27,584 nucleotides of DNA from DASXUC01 sp036004445 (GTDB lineage: Bacteria; Sysuimicrobiota; Sysuimicrobiia; Sysuimicrobiales; Kaftiobacteriaceae). The stretch is from positions 1 to 27,584 of the forward strand of contig DASYRL010000062.1 in the NCBI GenBank assembly GCA_036004445.1. The letters run 5' to 3'. Each line of letters opens with the position of its first letter. Position 1 is the stretch's first letter. Below are positions 7,305-15,854 of the stretch, piece after piece. The position numbers were made by a program, and so were the translations under genes. A model generated the notes under the pieces. The model did not search any database and was not told the DNA's origin. It saw nothing but the letters and a program-made list of their open reading frames with translations.

Positions 7305-7790
7305 CTACTGAAATTCTATCACCACGACGTCCCGCTCCCGCAGCACGTACGCGTCCCACTCCCGATTGTCTTTACCGTTGACCAGCAGGTGGACCGTCCC
7401 GGTCTTCCCATCGGGACATTTGTCGCCGTCCCGGTGCACGACGCCGTTGGGCAGCTGAAGCGACGCCGGGGCCAGACGCACCCCGACGGACGCCAAAAAG
7501 CGGCCCAGATTCGCATTGGCGCCTGCCTCGGTGGCATTGGCGGGATGGATGTGGATCAGGCCGTCGCCGTGGGTGTGCACGCCGCCGTTGGATAGAGGAA
7601 ACGGCGGCAGGGCTTTTCCGCAGACCACGATCGCAAAATGGGCGTGCCAGTGGTCGCCGACAACGGCGCCCTGCGTCTTCTGCCGCGTGGCGGCACTGAC
7701 CATGATGCCGACGAGTGCCGCGAGGGCCAGCACACCGAACGCAATCCACAAGTACGTGCCGGAACTCCGCGATTGTGGCTGGCGTCTCAT
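7305..7790 (-). CDS. His-rich membrane-anchored protein, likely metal-binding
   Basis: This 161-residue protein has one N-terminal membrane anchor (about 13-34) and an extracytoplasmic domain rich in ordered histidines. These are H47/H49/H51 in DHWHAHF, H72/H74 in GVHTHGDG, H80/H82 in LIHIHP, H119 and H134, with C57 and C125 as a possible disulfide or extra ligands. I recall similar proteins with HWHAH and HTHGDGLIHIHP blocks in other GC-rich bacteria, without an assigned function. The gene ends two bases before the CopC-CopD start, so the two are almost certainly co-translated. This points to a role in periplasmic copper capture or delivery (inference). ATG 7790 has no strong ribosome binding site. 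A palindromic repeat lies just upstream, between it and the divergent VWA gene. Confidence 0.85.
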   Translation of the reverse strand: MRRQPQSRSSGTYLWIAFGVLALAALVGIMVSAATRQKTQGAVVGDHWHAHFAIVVCGKALPPFPLSNGGVHTHGDGLIHIHPANATEAGANANLGRFLASVGVRLAPASLQLPNGVVHRDGDKCPDGKTGTVHLLVNGKDNREWDAYVLRERDVVVIEFQ

Positions 7791-7802
7791 AGGTCATATG
7801 TT

Positions 7803-7866
7803 GTCATTGCGCGCGAAGCGACGCAATCTCGAGATTGCTTCGTCGCCTGCGGCTCCTCGCAATGAC
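7803..7866. repeat. Dispersed palindromic repeat, copy 1
   Basis: The element begins gtcattgcgcgcgaagcgac and ends cctcgcaatgac, with a central gcaatctcgagattgc palindrome. It matches the element at 9903-9964 in ends and core, differing in the internal arms. Repeats of this style (gtcattgcga...tcgcaatgac) are widespread REP/MITE-like elements in environmental bacteria. This copy occupies the divergent spacer between the His-rich gene and the VWA gene. Confidence 0.88.
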
Positions 7867-7910
7867 TCCGACCGGTAGGGCGCGCGGCATCCGACGCCGA
7901 ATCTTCGACT

Positions 7911-8882
7911 ATGGCCTTCTGGTGGCCGGCAGTGCTGTGGGGACTCCTGCTCGTCCCCGTGCTCATCGTCCTCTACCTCCGCCTGCTCGCCCGTCCCGCC
8001 CGGACGCCCGTCGTGTGGTCAACCGCACCCATGGCGAAGCTGGCCATGGCCGAGGGCAGCCGTTTCCGGCGACACGTCGCGGCCGCGTGCTTCATCGCCG
8101 CGGTCGCGATCATCGTGGTCGCCGCCGCGCGGCCTCAGGCCCCGCTCCCGGTCCCCGCGGACCGATCGGCCATCATGCTCGCGCTCGACGTCAGCGGCAG
8201 CATGCGCTCTCAGGATATGCTGCCCAGCCGCCTGGCGGCCGCGCAGGCAGCGGCGAAGGATTTCGTGCAGGCCCTCCCGGCGCGCGTCCGCGTCGGGCTC
8301 GTGGTGTTCGCGGGTTTCTCGTCGCTGCTCAGTCCGCCGACCACCGAGCACGCGCGCATCCTCGAGTTGATCGACGGGGTTTCCCTCGCCCGCCGCACCG
8401 CGATCGGCGAAGGACTGCTGGAAGCGGTCGCAGGACTGCCGGGACGGATCCGCCCCGCCCCCGGCGGAACCCTGCCCCCCGCTCCATCAGGGGGCTGGCC
8501 GTCGGGCATCGTCGTGCTGCTGTCTGACGGACGCAGCAACGCCGGCATCGACCCACTGGAGGCAGCCGCGATCGCCCGCCGGCAGGATGTGACGGTCTAC
8601 ACGGTGGGCGTCGGGCAGCGGGAACCGTCGTTCAATTCATGGACCATCGGCGGCTCCATGGATGAGGAGACGCTGCAAGCGATTGCCGCGGCCACGGCGG
8701 GAACCTACTACCACGCCGATACGGCCGGCGGGCTGCGGCAGATCTACACGCACCTCGCGCGGCGCATCGGCTGGGAACGGCGGCCGGTGGAGGTCACCGG
8801 CGTCGGTGCCGGACTGGCCGCCATGCTCGCGTTCGCCGCGGTCGTCCTCTCACGCCGCTTCATGTTCTCGCTCGATTCCTGA
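7911..8882 (+). CDS. BatA/BatB-like VWA membrane protein (extra copy)
   Basis: This 323-residue protein has two N-terminal membrane helices (about 5-24 and 55-73), an intact von Willebrand factor A domain and a C-terminal helix (about 295-315). The MIDAS metal site is complete: D93-V-S95-G-S97, the Thr in PPTTEH, and the Asp in LLSDGRSN. It closely resembles the two VWA proteins at 22577-24600, sharing for example the IGW-x-x-x-P-x-EVTGV tail motif with the 22577 copy. It stands alone here, without MoxR or DUF58. VWA proteins of this type usually work with a MoxR ATPase in protein-complex assembly or envelope stress. ATG 7911 has no clear ribosome binding site and lies 45 bases from a palindromic repeat. 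It is convergent with the beta-propeller gene. Confidence 0.92.
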   Translation: MAFWWPAVLWGLLLVPVLIVLYLRLLARPARTPVVWSTAPMAKLAMAEGSRFRRHVAAACFIAAVAIIVVAAARPQAPLPVPADRSAIMLALDVSGSMRSQDMLPSRLAAAQAAAKDFVQALPARVRVGLVVFAGFSSLLSPPTTEHARILELIDGVSLARRTAIGEGLLEAVAGLPGRIRPAPGGTLPPAPSGGWPSGIVVLLSDGRSNAGIDPLEAAAIARRQDVTVYTVGVGQREPSFNSWTIGGSMDEETLQAIAAATAGTYYHADTAGGLRQIYTHLARRIGWERRPVEVTGVGAGLAAMLAFAAVVLSRRFMFSLDS

Positions 8883-8912
8883 ACAGCTGAGCGATCGCAG
8901 CGAGTCGAGGGG

Positions 8913-9886
8913 CTAGCGGCTACGGATGACTATCAACTTGTCACGCGCTGACAGCCCTGCCCACACCTCGCCCGGCCGGCCGAGGATCTGCCGCACGTTC
9001 CCGGGGCTGGTCGGAATGACGAACGAGTCAAACGCTTCCCGGGCCGGATCGAACCGCACGAGCGCGTTGCTGCCGTAGTCACTCAACCACACCATATCCC
9101 TGTCATCGACGTAGACGGCATAAGGCATTGGCCGCGCGCCAGGCAGTTTCCATTCCCGCCAGCGCCCGGTCGACGGATCGTACAGACCGACCTGTCCAGC
9201 ATCCCATTCGCTGACCCAGATCCGCCCGCGCGAGTCCGACCACACCCGTCTCGCGCCCTGGCGCGGGGTCGGCGGATCGACGACGGTTGCGGCCCCGCTG
9301 GTTGTGTCGATCTTCGCGATGTAGTTGCCGGCCAGTGACGCGTAATACACGTCGCCGGACGGGGTCGTCGCAATGCCGTACGGCCCGCGGCCCCGCGGCG
9401 CATCGAAGACCTCGATCCGGCCTGTGGAAGGATCGAGGCGTCCGTAGACGCCGGTCTGTCCGGTGAACCAGAGGATGCCGCGGCGGTCGAACGTGGCGGT
9501 ATTCAGGTTTGCCCGCGGCCGGTTAGCCGGGAGGACAAAGACTTGCACGCGGGATGAAGCCGGATCGACCCGAACGATCGCGTTGAGTCCGCCGTCGGTG
9601 ATCCACGGCGCGCCGTCGGGACCGACGATGACGCCGTGGGGCGCCGACCCAGCCCCCAGCTTCACGTGGCGTGTGCGGCCGGTCGCGGGGTCGAGGTGCC
9701 CAAGCTCGCCTGAGCGCTGGGCCGTATACCACACCCCGCCGTCCCGCGCGGGGGCCACGTCGTGTGGCCCGGAGCCAGCAGGGACGGGGTATTCCTGGAT
9801 CACGTCCGACGGCGCGGCGAACGCAAAGGGAACTACCGACACGAGTCCGAGTGGTAGGCAGGCAGGATCAGCATGAACCGCTGCAC
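8913..9886 (-). CDS. Secreted beta-propeller protein (Vgb/SMP-30-like), start frameshifted
   Basis: About 310 residues form a repeated-blade beta-propeller similar to virginiamycin B lyase and SMP-30/NHL-like proteins. Recurrent units read GPHDVAPARDGGVWYT, APHGVIVGPDGAPWIT, GPYGIATTPSGDVYYA, and MPYAVYVDDRDMVWLS. Lyase activity cannot be claimed. The start is problematic. A strong AGGAGG (9897-9892) precedes GTG 9886 by five bases, but that frame (MQRFMLILPA...) stops at 9833. The propeller frame is open through a hydrophobic stretch ending VVPFAFA and has no start with a ribosome site. Adding one base, or one TGCC unit, near 9857-9864 would join them into a perfect signal peptide. In-frame alternatives are GTG 9842 or an ATG at 9932 inside a repeat. 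The range given is the presumed gene extent. Confidence 0.8.
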
Positions 9887-9902
9887 TGTAGCCTCCTGGA
9901 AT

Positions 9903-9964
9903 GTCATTGCGAGGAGCGGAGCGACGAAGCAATCTCGAGATTGCTTCGCTGCGCTCGCAATGAC
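9903..9964. repeat. Dispersed palindromic repeat, copy 2
   Basis: The element runs from gtcattgcgaggagcggagc to gctcgcaatgac around the same gcaatctcgagattgc core as copy 1 at 7803-7866. It lies immediately upstream of the ribosome binding site of the propeller gene and downstream of the LLM oxidoreductase gene. It may therefore influence expression of the former or termination of the latter. Confidence 0.9.
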
Positions 9965-10004
9965 GACATGTTGTCTCAGAGACGCAGGAAAGTGTTATTC
10001 GGGT

Positions 10005-10922
10005 TTAGCGAAAGTGCGGCAGCACCGCGCGCGCGAGTGCTTCCAGTCCGTCGAGATCGTCCAGATCGAGCCACTGCAGCATCACGCGATCGAGTCCGAG
10101 GTCAGCGAAGCGGCGGAGGTCGTCCGCGGCGGAGGACGCCGTGGCGACAAAGACTCCCCGCCGGCGAAGGTCCGCGCTCGACCGACCCCGCAATCTCTCG
10201 GAGAGGGCCGCGTCGGTACGGCCGAAGACGCATCCGATCATCATCGACCGGCGCACGTCCTGCCGGCGGCGCCCTTGCCGTTCCAGCAGCGCGTCGAACC
10301 GGGCGCTGAGTTCACCATACTTTGCAAATGCTCCGGATGTGGCGTTCCATTCGTCCGCGTAGCGTGCCGCCAATGGAAGCAGCCGCGTCGGTCCGCTTCC
10401 TCCGATCAGGAGGGGCGGACCGCCGGAGCGGGTGGGCCGGGGCAGCACGATGGCTCCCCGAAGACGGAAGTACTTCCCCTCAAAGGAAACTGGTTCGTCG
10501 CCGCGCAGCAGCCGTGTGACGACCTCGACGCCCTCGGCAAAGCGGTCGAACCGCCGGCGGAGCGGCAGGAGGTCGAACCCAAACGCCTCGTGTTCACGGT
10601 CCTGCCAGGCCGCTCCGACCCCCAGCGTCAACCGTCCAGCGGAGAGGTCGTCCACGGCCGCGGCCATCCGCGCCGTCATCGCTGGATGGCGGAACGACAG
10701 CGGCGTGACGAGTGGACCGAACGCGATCTGGGACGTGTTGCCGGCGAGCCAGGTCAGCGAGACCCACAGTTCCAGTGAATCCAGATCCGGGGGCCCGGCG
10801 TTGGTGAAGTGATCGGAGCGATAGAGCCCCGCAAAGCCAAGGGCCTCCACCGCCCGCACGATCCGCTGCCAGCGCGGCCAGTTCAGGCCGTTCTGACCCT
10901 CGATCATGATGGCGACGTCCAT
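10005..10922 (-). CDS. LLM-class flavin (F420/FMN) oxidoreductase
   Basis: This 305-residue protein of the luciferase-like monooxygenase superfamily has a TIM-barrel fold that binds F420 or FMN. Recognisable parts are the N-terminal strand MDVAIMIEGQ, ALGFAGLYRSDHF, the FGPLVTPLSFRHPAMTA block, and RLTLGVGAAWQDREHEAFGF, followed by PPLLIGGSGPTRLLPLAARYADEWN. These are the typical cofactor-contact regions. The substrate is unknown; many members oxidise or reduce small secondary metabolites. ATG 10922 is preferred because the in-frame extension to GTG 10988 overlaps the upstream membrane-protein gene and reads as arginine-rich, though there is no good ribosome site for either. It is likely cotranscribed with the upstream gene, whose stop is at 10933. 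Confidence 0.93.
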   Translation of the reverse strand: MDVAIMIEGQNGLNWPRWQRIVRAVEALGFAGLYRSDHFTNAGPPDLDSLELWVSLTWLAGNTSQIAFGPLVTPLSFRHPAMTARMAAAVDDLSAGRLTLGVGAAWQDREHEAFGFDLLPLRRRFDRFAEGVEVVTRLLRGDEPVSFEGKYFRLRGAIVLPRPTRSGGPPLLIGGSGPTRLLPLAARYADEWNATSGAFAKYGELSARFDALLERQGRRRQDVRRSMMIGCVFGRTDAALSERLRGRSSADLRRRGVFVATASSAADDLRRFADLGLDRVMLQWLDLDDLDGLEALARAVLPHFR

Positions 10923-10932
10923 CGTGGGATCG

Positions 10933-11442
10933 CTACGGAGGAGGCGCCGGTCGGGTTTCCTCTTCGTCGGCGCGCCGCCCCGCACCATTCGATGGGGGGC
11001 CTTGCCGGAACAAGAGGTAGACCCCGATGACGATCAGGATGATTGGCCACCATCGTCCGATGGTCCCAAGGAAACCGCTGGCCTGGGCCAATCCGAAGAA
11101 CGTCAGGATCCCGCCCGGGATCAGCGGCCACCACTGCCCGCCGCGGCGGCCCCCGGTCAGCACGTCGAGCACGTAGATGCTCGCGAACCCCAGACCCAGT
11201 CCCAGCAGGACCGCCCATCCCTGGTCGGACTGCGACCGATAGATGATGCCCAGGCCCAACCCCGTCATGATGCCGCCGGGGACGAGAAACCCGTAGTTCC
11301 GGGTGTACAAAAACGCGACCAGAAGGGCAATGCCGATGGCAGCCACCACTGCCTGGCCGCCGACCCGCCCCTGCTGCGCGAGCAGAAAGACCACGCCCAA
11401 GACGATCAGGATGATGCCGGGCAAAACCCGCCGCCGTTCCAC
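10933..11442 (-). CDS. Small multi-helix membrane protein
   Basis: This 169-residue protein has about five hydrophobic segments: VLPGIILIVLGVVFLLAQ, VVAAIGIALLVAFLYT, FLVPGGIMTGLGLGIIY, WAVLLGLGLGFASIYVLDVL and WPLIPGGILTFFGLAQ, plus WWPIILIVIGVYLLF. It ends in a charged proline-rich tail. The repeated (W)-P-G-I-I-L-x-x-x-G pattern resembles the LiaI/LiaF-type and DUF5668-type membrane modules, often linked to envelope stress, but a specific assignment is not secure. GTG 11442 is chosen because GGGGAGG lies eight bases upstream. GTG 11502 is open in frame but poorly supported. The gene is divergent from the cyclase gene across roughly 50 bases. Confidence 0.82.
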   Translation of the reverse strand: MERRRVLPGIILIVLGVVFLLAQQGRVGGQAVVAAIGIALLVAFLYTRNYGFLVPGGIMTGLGLGIIYRSQSDQGWAVLLGLGLGFASIYVLDVLTGGRRGGQWWPLIPGGILTFFGLAQASGFLGTIGRWWPIILIVIGVYLLFRQGPPSNGAGRRADEEETRPAPPP

Positions 11443-11492
11443 CTGCTGTTCCTCCCCGTGGGTGATGCGGGACAGTTCGACGAGGGACGGGT

Positions 11493-14400
11493 GTGTTCCC
11501 ACTCGAACCCCTCCTCATGGCCTCCGAGGAACGCCGCATTGTCACCGTCCTGTTCGCGGACCTGGCCGAGTTTACCACGCTGGCGGAGTCGATGGACCCC
11601 GAAGACCTCCGGGCGATCGTGGCGCGCTTCTACAATCTCGTCGCCGCGGAGGTGAGCCGGTTCGGCGGCACGGTCGAGAAGTACGTCGGCGATGCGGCGC
11701 TGGCCATCTTCGGTCTGCCGGACCTGCACGAGGATGACGCCGAACGCGCGGTGCGGGCGGCGCTGGCGGCGCAGCAGTCGCTGGCCCGTCTCAACGACGA
11801 CCTCGCGCGCGAGGGGATGCCGCCGCTGGGCATGCGCATCGGCATCAACACCGGCGAGGTCGTGGCCGACCCTAAAGGCGGCGCACTGGGCGAGTTCCAC
11901 CTCGCCGCCGACGCCATCAACGTTGCGGCGCGGCTGCAGCAGCACGGCCAGGCCGGCTGCATCCTGATCGGCCCGCGGACGGAAGCCCTGGTCCGCGGCA
12001 TTGTCGATACGCTCTCCCTGGGGCCGGTCGTGCTGAAAGGCAAAACGCAGCCGCTGGACGCCTGGCAGGTGACGGGGCTGCGCGCGGAGCGCGGCGTCCG
12101 CGGCATCCCGGGACGCCGGGCGCCGCTGATCGGCCGGAGCGAGGAAATGGACCTGCTGCTCCGCCTCTATGACCGGGTGGCGCGAGAGCGGCGCTCGCAT
12201 CTGATCACCGTGCTCGGCACGCCGGGGGTTGGGAAGTCGCGGCTGCAGCAGGAGTTCGTCGGGCTGCTGCGCGCGCTGCCGGACTCACCGGTCATCCGCA
12301 AGGGGCGCTGCCTCCCTTACGGCGATGGGCTGGCGTTCGCGGCCGTCGGGGAGATCCTCAAGCAGGAAGCACACATCATGGACGGCGATTCCGCCGACGT
12401 CGCCCGTGGGAAGCTCCGCGACAGCCTCGCGCAGTGGCTGCCCGACGACGCCGACCGTGTCGCCGCGGCGTTGGGATTCCTCGTCGGCCTGGTCTATCCC
12501 GGTTCGGCGGTGGCCTCGTACGATCCGAAGAGCGCGCGCGAGGAGACGTTCCTATCCTGGCGGCGCTTCCTCACGGCGCGCGCGGCCGCCCAGCCCGTGC
12601 TCCTGGTTGTCGAAGACGTCCACTGGGCCGACGAGGCCCTGCTGGATCTCTTCGACTACACGGTTGCGCGGCTGGCCGACGTCCCGGTCCTGCTGCTGTG
12701 CCTGGCGCGGCCCGAACTGCTGGAGCGGCGGGCGCAGTGGGGCGGCGGCCGGCGCAACGCGGTGACGATCAACCTCGAGCCGCTGACCGAAGGCGAGTCG
12801 CGTACGCTCATCGCTGCTCTTCTCGACGTCGACAATCTGCCGGAGTCGGTGCGCGGCGACATCATCCAGAAAGCCGAGGGCAATCCGTTCTTCGTCGAAG
12901 AGATCGTCCGCATGCTGATGGAGCAGGAAGCGATCGTCGAAGACGTCGGGCGGTGGCGCGCGGCCGGGCACATTGCGAACGTGCCGCTGCCGGACACCGT
13001 TCAGGGAGTCATCGCCGCGCGATTGGACCGCCTGCCCGAACCCGAGAAGCGCGTGCTGCAGCAGGCCGCGGTCATCGGGCGGGTGTTCTGGGCCGGCACG
13101 CTAGCCGCGCTCGTCGGCGACGGGACAGCCCTGGCGCAGGTGCTGGAGCGACTGGAAGACCGCGATCTGATCCGGGAACGCCCGGCGTCGTCGCTGGCCG
13201 GAGACCGCGAGTACATCTTCAAGCACACGCTGACCCGCGAGGTGTCGTACGCCAGCGTGCCGCGTGCCGTGCGGGGCCCCGCGCACGCGCGGGTGGCCGC
13301 GTGGATCGAGGCGATGTCGGCCGGGCGCCTGGATGAAGTGGTGGATCTGCTCGCCTATCACTGGACGGCCGCCGGCAACGCGGCGAACGCGGTCGCGTAC
13401 CAGCTGCGTGCCGGCGATCGCGCGCTCGCGCTGTTCTCCAATACCCGGGCGGCCGACGCCTACCGCGCGGCACTGGATCTCGGCACCGGAGTGCTGAGCG
13501 ACGCGCAGGCCGCCGACGTGCGGCGGCGCCGCGGCGAAGCGCTGGAACGCCTGGGCCGCTACGATGACGCCCAGGTCGACTTCCAGGCTGCCCTCGACGC
13601 CGCGCTGGCCCGCGGCGACCGCCGGACGGAGGCCCGCCTGCGGTTTGAGATCACGCGGCTCGATCACCGCCGGCGGGCCAGGCCGTTCGCCGAGATCATT
13701 CGCGCCTACGAGGACGCCCGCGCCATCGCCGTCGAAGCCGGCGACCGCCACACCGAAGGCCGCTGCGTGACCGAGATTGCGACGGCGTACTGGGACGCCA
13801 ACAACCTGGCCGAAGCCAACCGGCTCGGCCTGGACGCGCTGGAGATCTTCCGCGAACTCGGCGATCACACCGGCATGGCCGCGGTCATGAACCTGCTGGC
13901 GATGGCCCGTTGGATGTCCTTCGACCAGGACGGCGGGGTGGCGCGCGCCGAGCAGGCTGAGGTGGAAGCACGCGCGGCCGGCGACCGCGGCCGCGAGGCC
14001 ACGGCCCTCAGCTACCGCGGAATGTTCGCGCTCTACGCCGGAAAGCTTGGCGACGGGATGCGCCTGCTCGATGAAGCGGAGCGCATCGCCGCAGAAATTG
14101 GCGACCGCCGCCGGTTGATGTGGGTGTACTCATTCCGCGCGTTCTACCACCTGACGCTGGGTGCGTACGAACAGCTCCTGGCGTCCATTGAGGCGACGAC
14201 GCGGATTGGCGATGAGATCGGATATCGCAATCCGGCCCTCAACGTCCTGGAGGCGGTTGCGCTGGCCATGATCGGGCGCACCCAGCACGCGCTCGAGTTC
14301 ATCGACCGCCATGCCGTCCATCTCCGCGGCGACCACGATCTCGAGGCGGCCAGCGTCCACGCCATCCTCGCGCTGGTTCGGATGCTCGCCGGGGATCGCG

Positions 14401-14921
14401 CCGGAGCGCGCGCGAACTTGGAGCACGTCAGCGCCGAAACCTCGGTACGGGCCAACGCGGATTGGATCATGATGGGAGGCTCGTTCGTGGCCCTGATGTG
14501 GCACGAGATGGGCGAACCGGATCGGGCGCAGACGTTGGCCCTCCGTCTCATTGACCAGGTGTCGCCCGGCTGGATGCACGAAGCCGTGGCGTACGCGAAC
14601 GTCGTCCTCGCGCTGGTGGCGATGGACCGCACCGACGTCTCGACGGCCGTGCGGCGCCTCGACGAGGCCGCACGCGTGTTGGGCGATCTGCCCTATCTGC
14701 CCGTGCGCGTCGAGTTCCAGCTGGCCCGCGCGCGGCTGTTGGCGGACCAGCACAAGCTCGACGAAGCGTGGGCCGCGCTGACCGCGGCCGAAGCGGCCCT
14801 CGGTCAGATCGCGGGGCAGATCCACGATCCTGACCTGAAGGATTCGTTCCTGTCGTCGTGGCTGGCGAAGCGGGTGGGCGCCGCGCGGATGGTGCTTGCC
14901 GAGGCGCACTCCCGACGGTAG
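11493..14921 (+). CDS. Class III adenylate cyclase - AAA ATPase - TPR protein
   Basis: This large 1142-residue cytoplasmic signalling protein has three regions. Residues ~14-195 are a class III nucleotide cyclase domain with a complete active site: metal ligands D23 (LFADLAEF) and D67 (VGDAALAIFG), purine-specifying K63 and D140, and transition-state N143 and R147 (INVAARL). This predicts cAMP formation. Residues ~205-600 form an AAA/STAND-type ATPase with Walker A GTPGVGKS (242-249) and Walker B LLVVEDVHWAD (about 369). The remaining ~500 residues are TPR-like helical repeats. GTG 11493 has GAGGGA five bases upstream, whereas ATG 11517 has no ribosome site; the cyclase domain is intact either way. 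In this family the TPR region is thought to sense a partner that controls the ATPase and cyclase. The next gene begins nine bases after its stop. Confidence 0.95.
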   Translation: MFPLEPLLMASEERRIVTVLFADLAEFTTLAESMDPEDLRAIVARFYNLVAAEVSRFGGTVEKYVGDAALAIFGLPDLHEDDAERAVRAALAAQQSLARLNDDLAREGMPPLGMRIGINTGEVVADPKGGALGEFHLAADAINVAARLQQHGQAGCILIGPRTEALVRGIVDTLSLGPVVLKGKTQPLDAWQVTGLRAERGVRGIPGRRAPLIGRSEEMDLLLRLYDRVARERRSHLITVLGTPGVGKSRLQQEFVGLLRALPDSPVIRKGRCLPYGDGLAFAAVGEILKQEAHIMDGDSADVARGKLRDSLAQWLPDDADRVAAALGFLVGLVYPGSAVASYDPKSAREETFLSWRRFLTARAAAQPVLLVVEDVHWADEALLDLFDYTVARLADVPVLLLCLARPELLERRAQWGGGRRNAVTINLEPLTEGESRTLIAALLDVDNLPESVRGDIIQKAEGNPFFVEEIVRMLMEQEAIVEDVGRWRAAGHIANVPLPDTVQGVIAARLDRLPEPEKRVLQQAAVIGRVFWAGTLAALVGDGTALAQVLERLEDRDLIRERPASSLAGDREYIFKHTLTREVSYASVPRAVRGPAHARVAAWIEAMSAGRLDEVVDLLAYHWTAAGNAANAVAYQLRAGDRALALFSNTRAADAYRAALDLGTGVLSDAQAADVRRRRGEALERLGRYDDAQVDFQAALDAALARGDRRTEARLRFEITRLDHRRRARPFAEIIRAYEDARAIAVEAGDRHTEGRCVTEIATAYWDANNLAEANRLGLDALEIFRELGDHTGMAAVMNLLAMARWMSFDQDGGVARAEQAEVEARAAGDRGREATALSYRGMFALYAGKLGDGMRLLDEAERIAAEIGDRRRLMWVYSFRAFYHLTLGAYEQLLASIEATTRIGDEIGYRNPALNVLEAVALAMIGRTQHALEFIDRHAVHLRGDHDLEAASVHAILALVRMLAGDRAGARANLEHVSAETSVRANADWIMMGGSFVALMWHEMGEPDRAQTLALRLIDQVSPGWMHEAVAYANVVLALVAMDRTDVSTAVRRLDEAARVLGDLPYLPVRVEFQLARARLLADQHKLDEAWAALTAAEAALGQIAGQIHDPDLKDSFLSSWLAKRVGAARMVLAEAHSRR

Positions 14922-14930
14922 GTCTCCCGC

Positions 14931-15854
14931 GTGCAGAAGATCTACGATTTCATCAAGACCTACGTCGGACTGTTCGCGGCCCTCGGCTTCAGCTTCGTGC
15001 AGTTGCTGAACCTGCGGCCCTCGGATCAGTCCCTGCCGGCCTTTGTCTTCTTCACCGCCTGCGCGATCGCCATCCTCGTGTACTCGGTCGGCGTGCTGCG
15101 CGAGACGCGCCTCGTCCGGCGGGGCGCGACGCTGGTACGCGAACGGGTACACTCGACCCGCGCCCGGCGGCTCGCCGGCGCTTACCTGGTAGCCACGCCC
15201 GTGCTGTACGCGGTCCTCGCCGTTGCCTTCCACATCCCCAACACCTGGCCGCTGGACGTGCGCGCGGGCGCAGAGGCCCGCGAGGACAACCCCTGGATCG
15301 CGCAGCTGCCTGGTGGATCCCTGCTGGGACTAGACGAAGAGGTCGGGCCGCTGTTTGTGCCCGACGCCGAGCTGCGGCCTGACCGGACGGCCATTCACCA
15401 CGTCGTCGTCTACAACCGCAGCACGGTGCCGTCGCCGCCGTTGGAACTGCAGCTGGACCTCCAAACGCCGGAGGCCTGGTCAGTTCCACCCGCCAGGATC
15501 TTTGCGGCGGCCGTCGCCTCCCCGGCGCGTCGGGGATGGCTGCCGTGGGACCGTCCCCTCCCCGCGGCCCACTGGCTGCCGTATAACCACGGATGCGCGG
15601 CACGGCTACTCGACACCGGCTGGTGCTTCTACCATCCCCCGGATGACCGGCGGAACTGGCTGCAGCCGGCGCTCCGCTTCCCTAGCATTCCCGCGCGCGG
15701 GAGCGTCGAAGTCTTCCTGGAGATGGCGCTGCCGCCTGGGGCGCCGGTCGATGCCATTCCTGCTATTCTGACGCTGCGGCAGACCGGCGACGGACGGTTC
15801 CTGGTCGGGCTACGTAAGGAGATCGATCTCCATGCCCCAGCGGCGCAGCGGTAG
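14931..15854 (+). CDS. Three-helix membrane protein of unknown function
   Basis: This 307-residue protein has three predicted membrane helices: YVGLFAALGFSFVQLLNL (about 11-28), AFVFFTACAIAILVYSVGVL (about 37-56) and LAGAYLVATPVLYAVLAVAF (about 81-100). A ~200-residue extracytoplasmic domain follows, with a tryptophan/proline-rich beta character (DNPWIAQLPGGSLLGL, WLPYNHGCAARLL, GWCFYHPPDDRRNW). I do not recognise the family. GTG 14931 lies nine bases after the cyclase stop. The 3' end overlaps the next gene, a TAXI-like binding protein, by 23 bases. It is therefore placed between a cytoplasmic cyclase and an exported binding protein, as expected for a transmembrane link (inference). Confidence 0.82.
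   Translation: MQKIYDFIKTYVGLFAALGFSFVQLLNLRPSDQSLPAFVFFTACAIAILVYSVGVLRETRLVRRGATLVRERVHSTRARRLAGAYLVATPVLYAVLAVAFHIPNTWPLDVRAGAEAREDNPWIAQLPGGSLLGLDEEVGPLFVPDAELRPDRTAIHHVVVYNRSTVPSPPLELQLDLQTPEAWSVPPARIFAAAVASPARRGWLPWDRPLPAAHWLPYNHGCAARLLDTGWCFYHPPDDRRNWLQPALRFPSIPARGSVEVFLEMALPPGAPVDAIPAILTLRQTGDGRFLVGLRKEIDLHAPAAQR

Noticed and set aside
8884..8907. Palindrome gcgatcgc and 'gatcgcagcgagtcgagg' between the convergent VWA and propeller genes
   Set aside because: It resembles a fragment of a common dispersed repeat, but it is too short and present only once here, so it is not called.
14130..15233. Open frame of about 367 codons on the minus strand opposite the cyclase-TPR and membrane protein genes
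   Set aside because: It spans the junction of two real plus-strand genes, and its composition is that of an antisense shadow.
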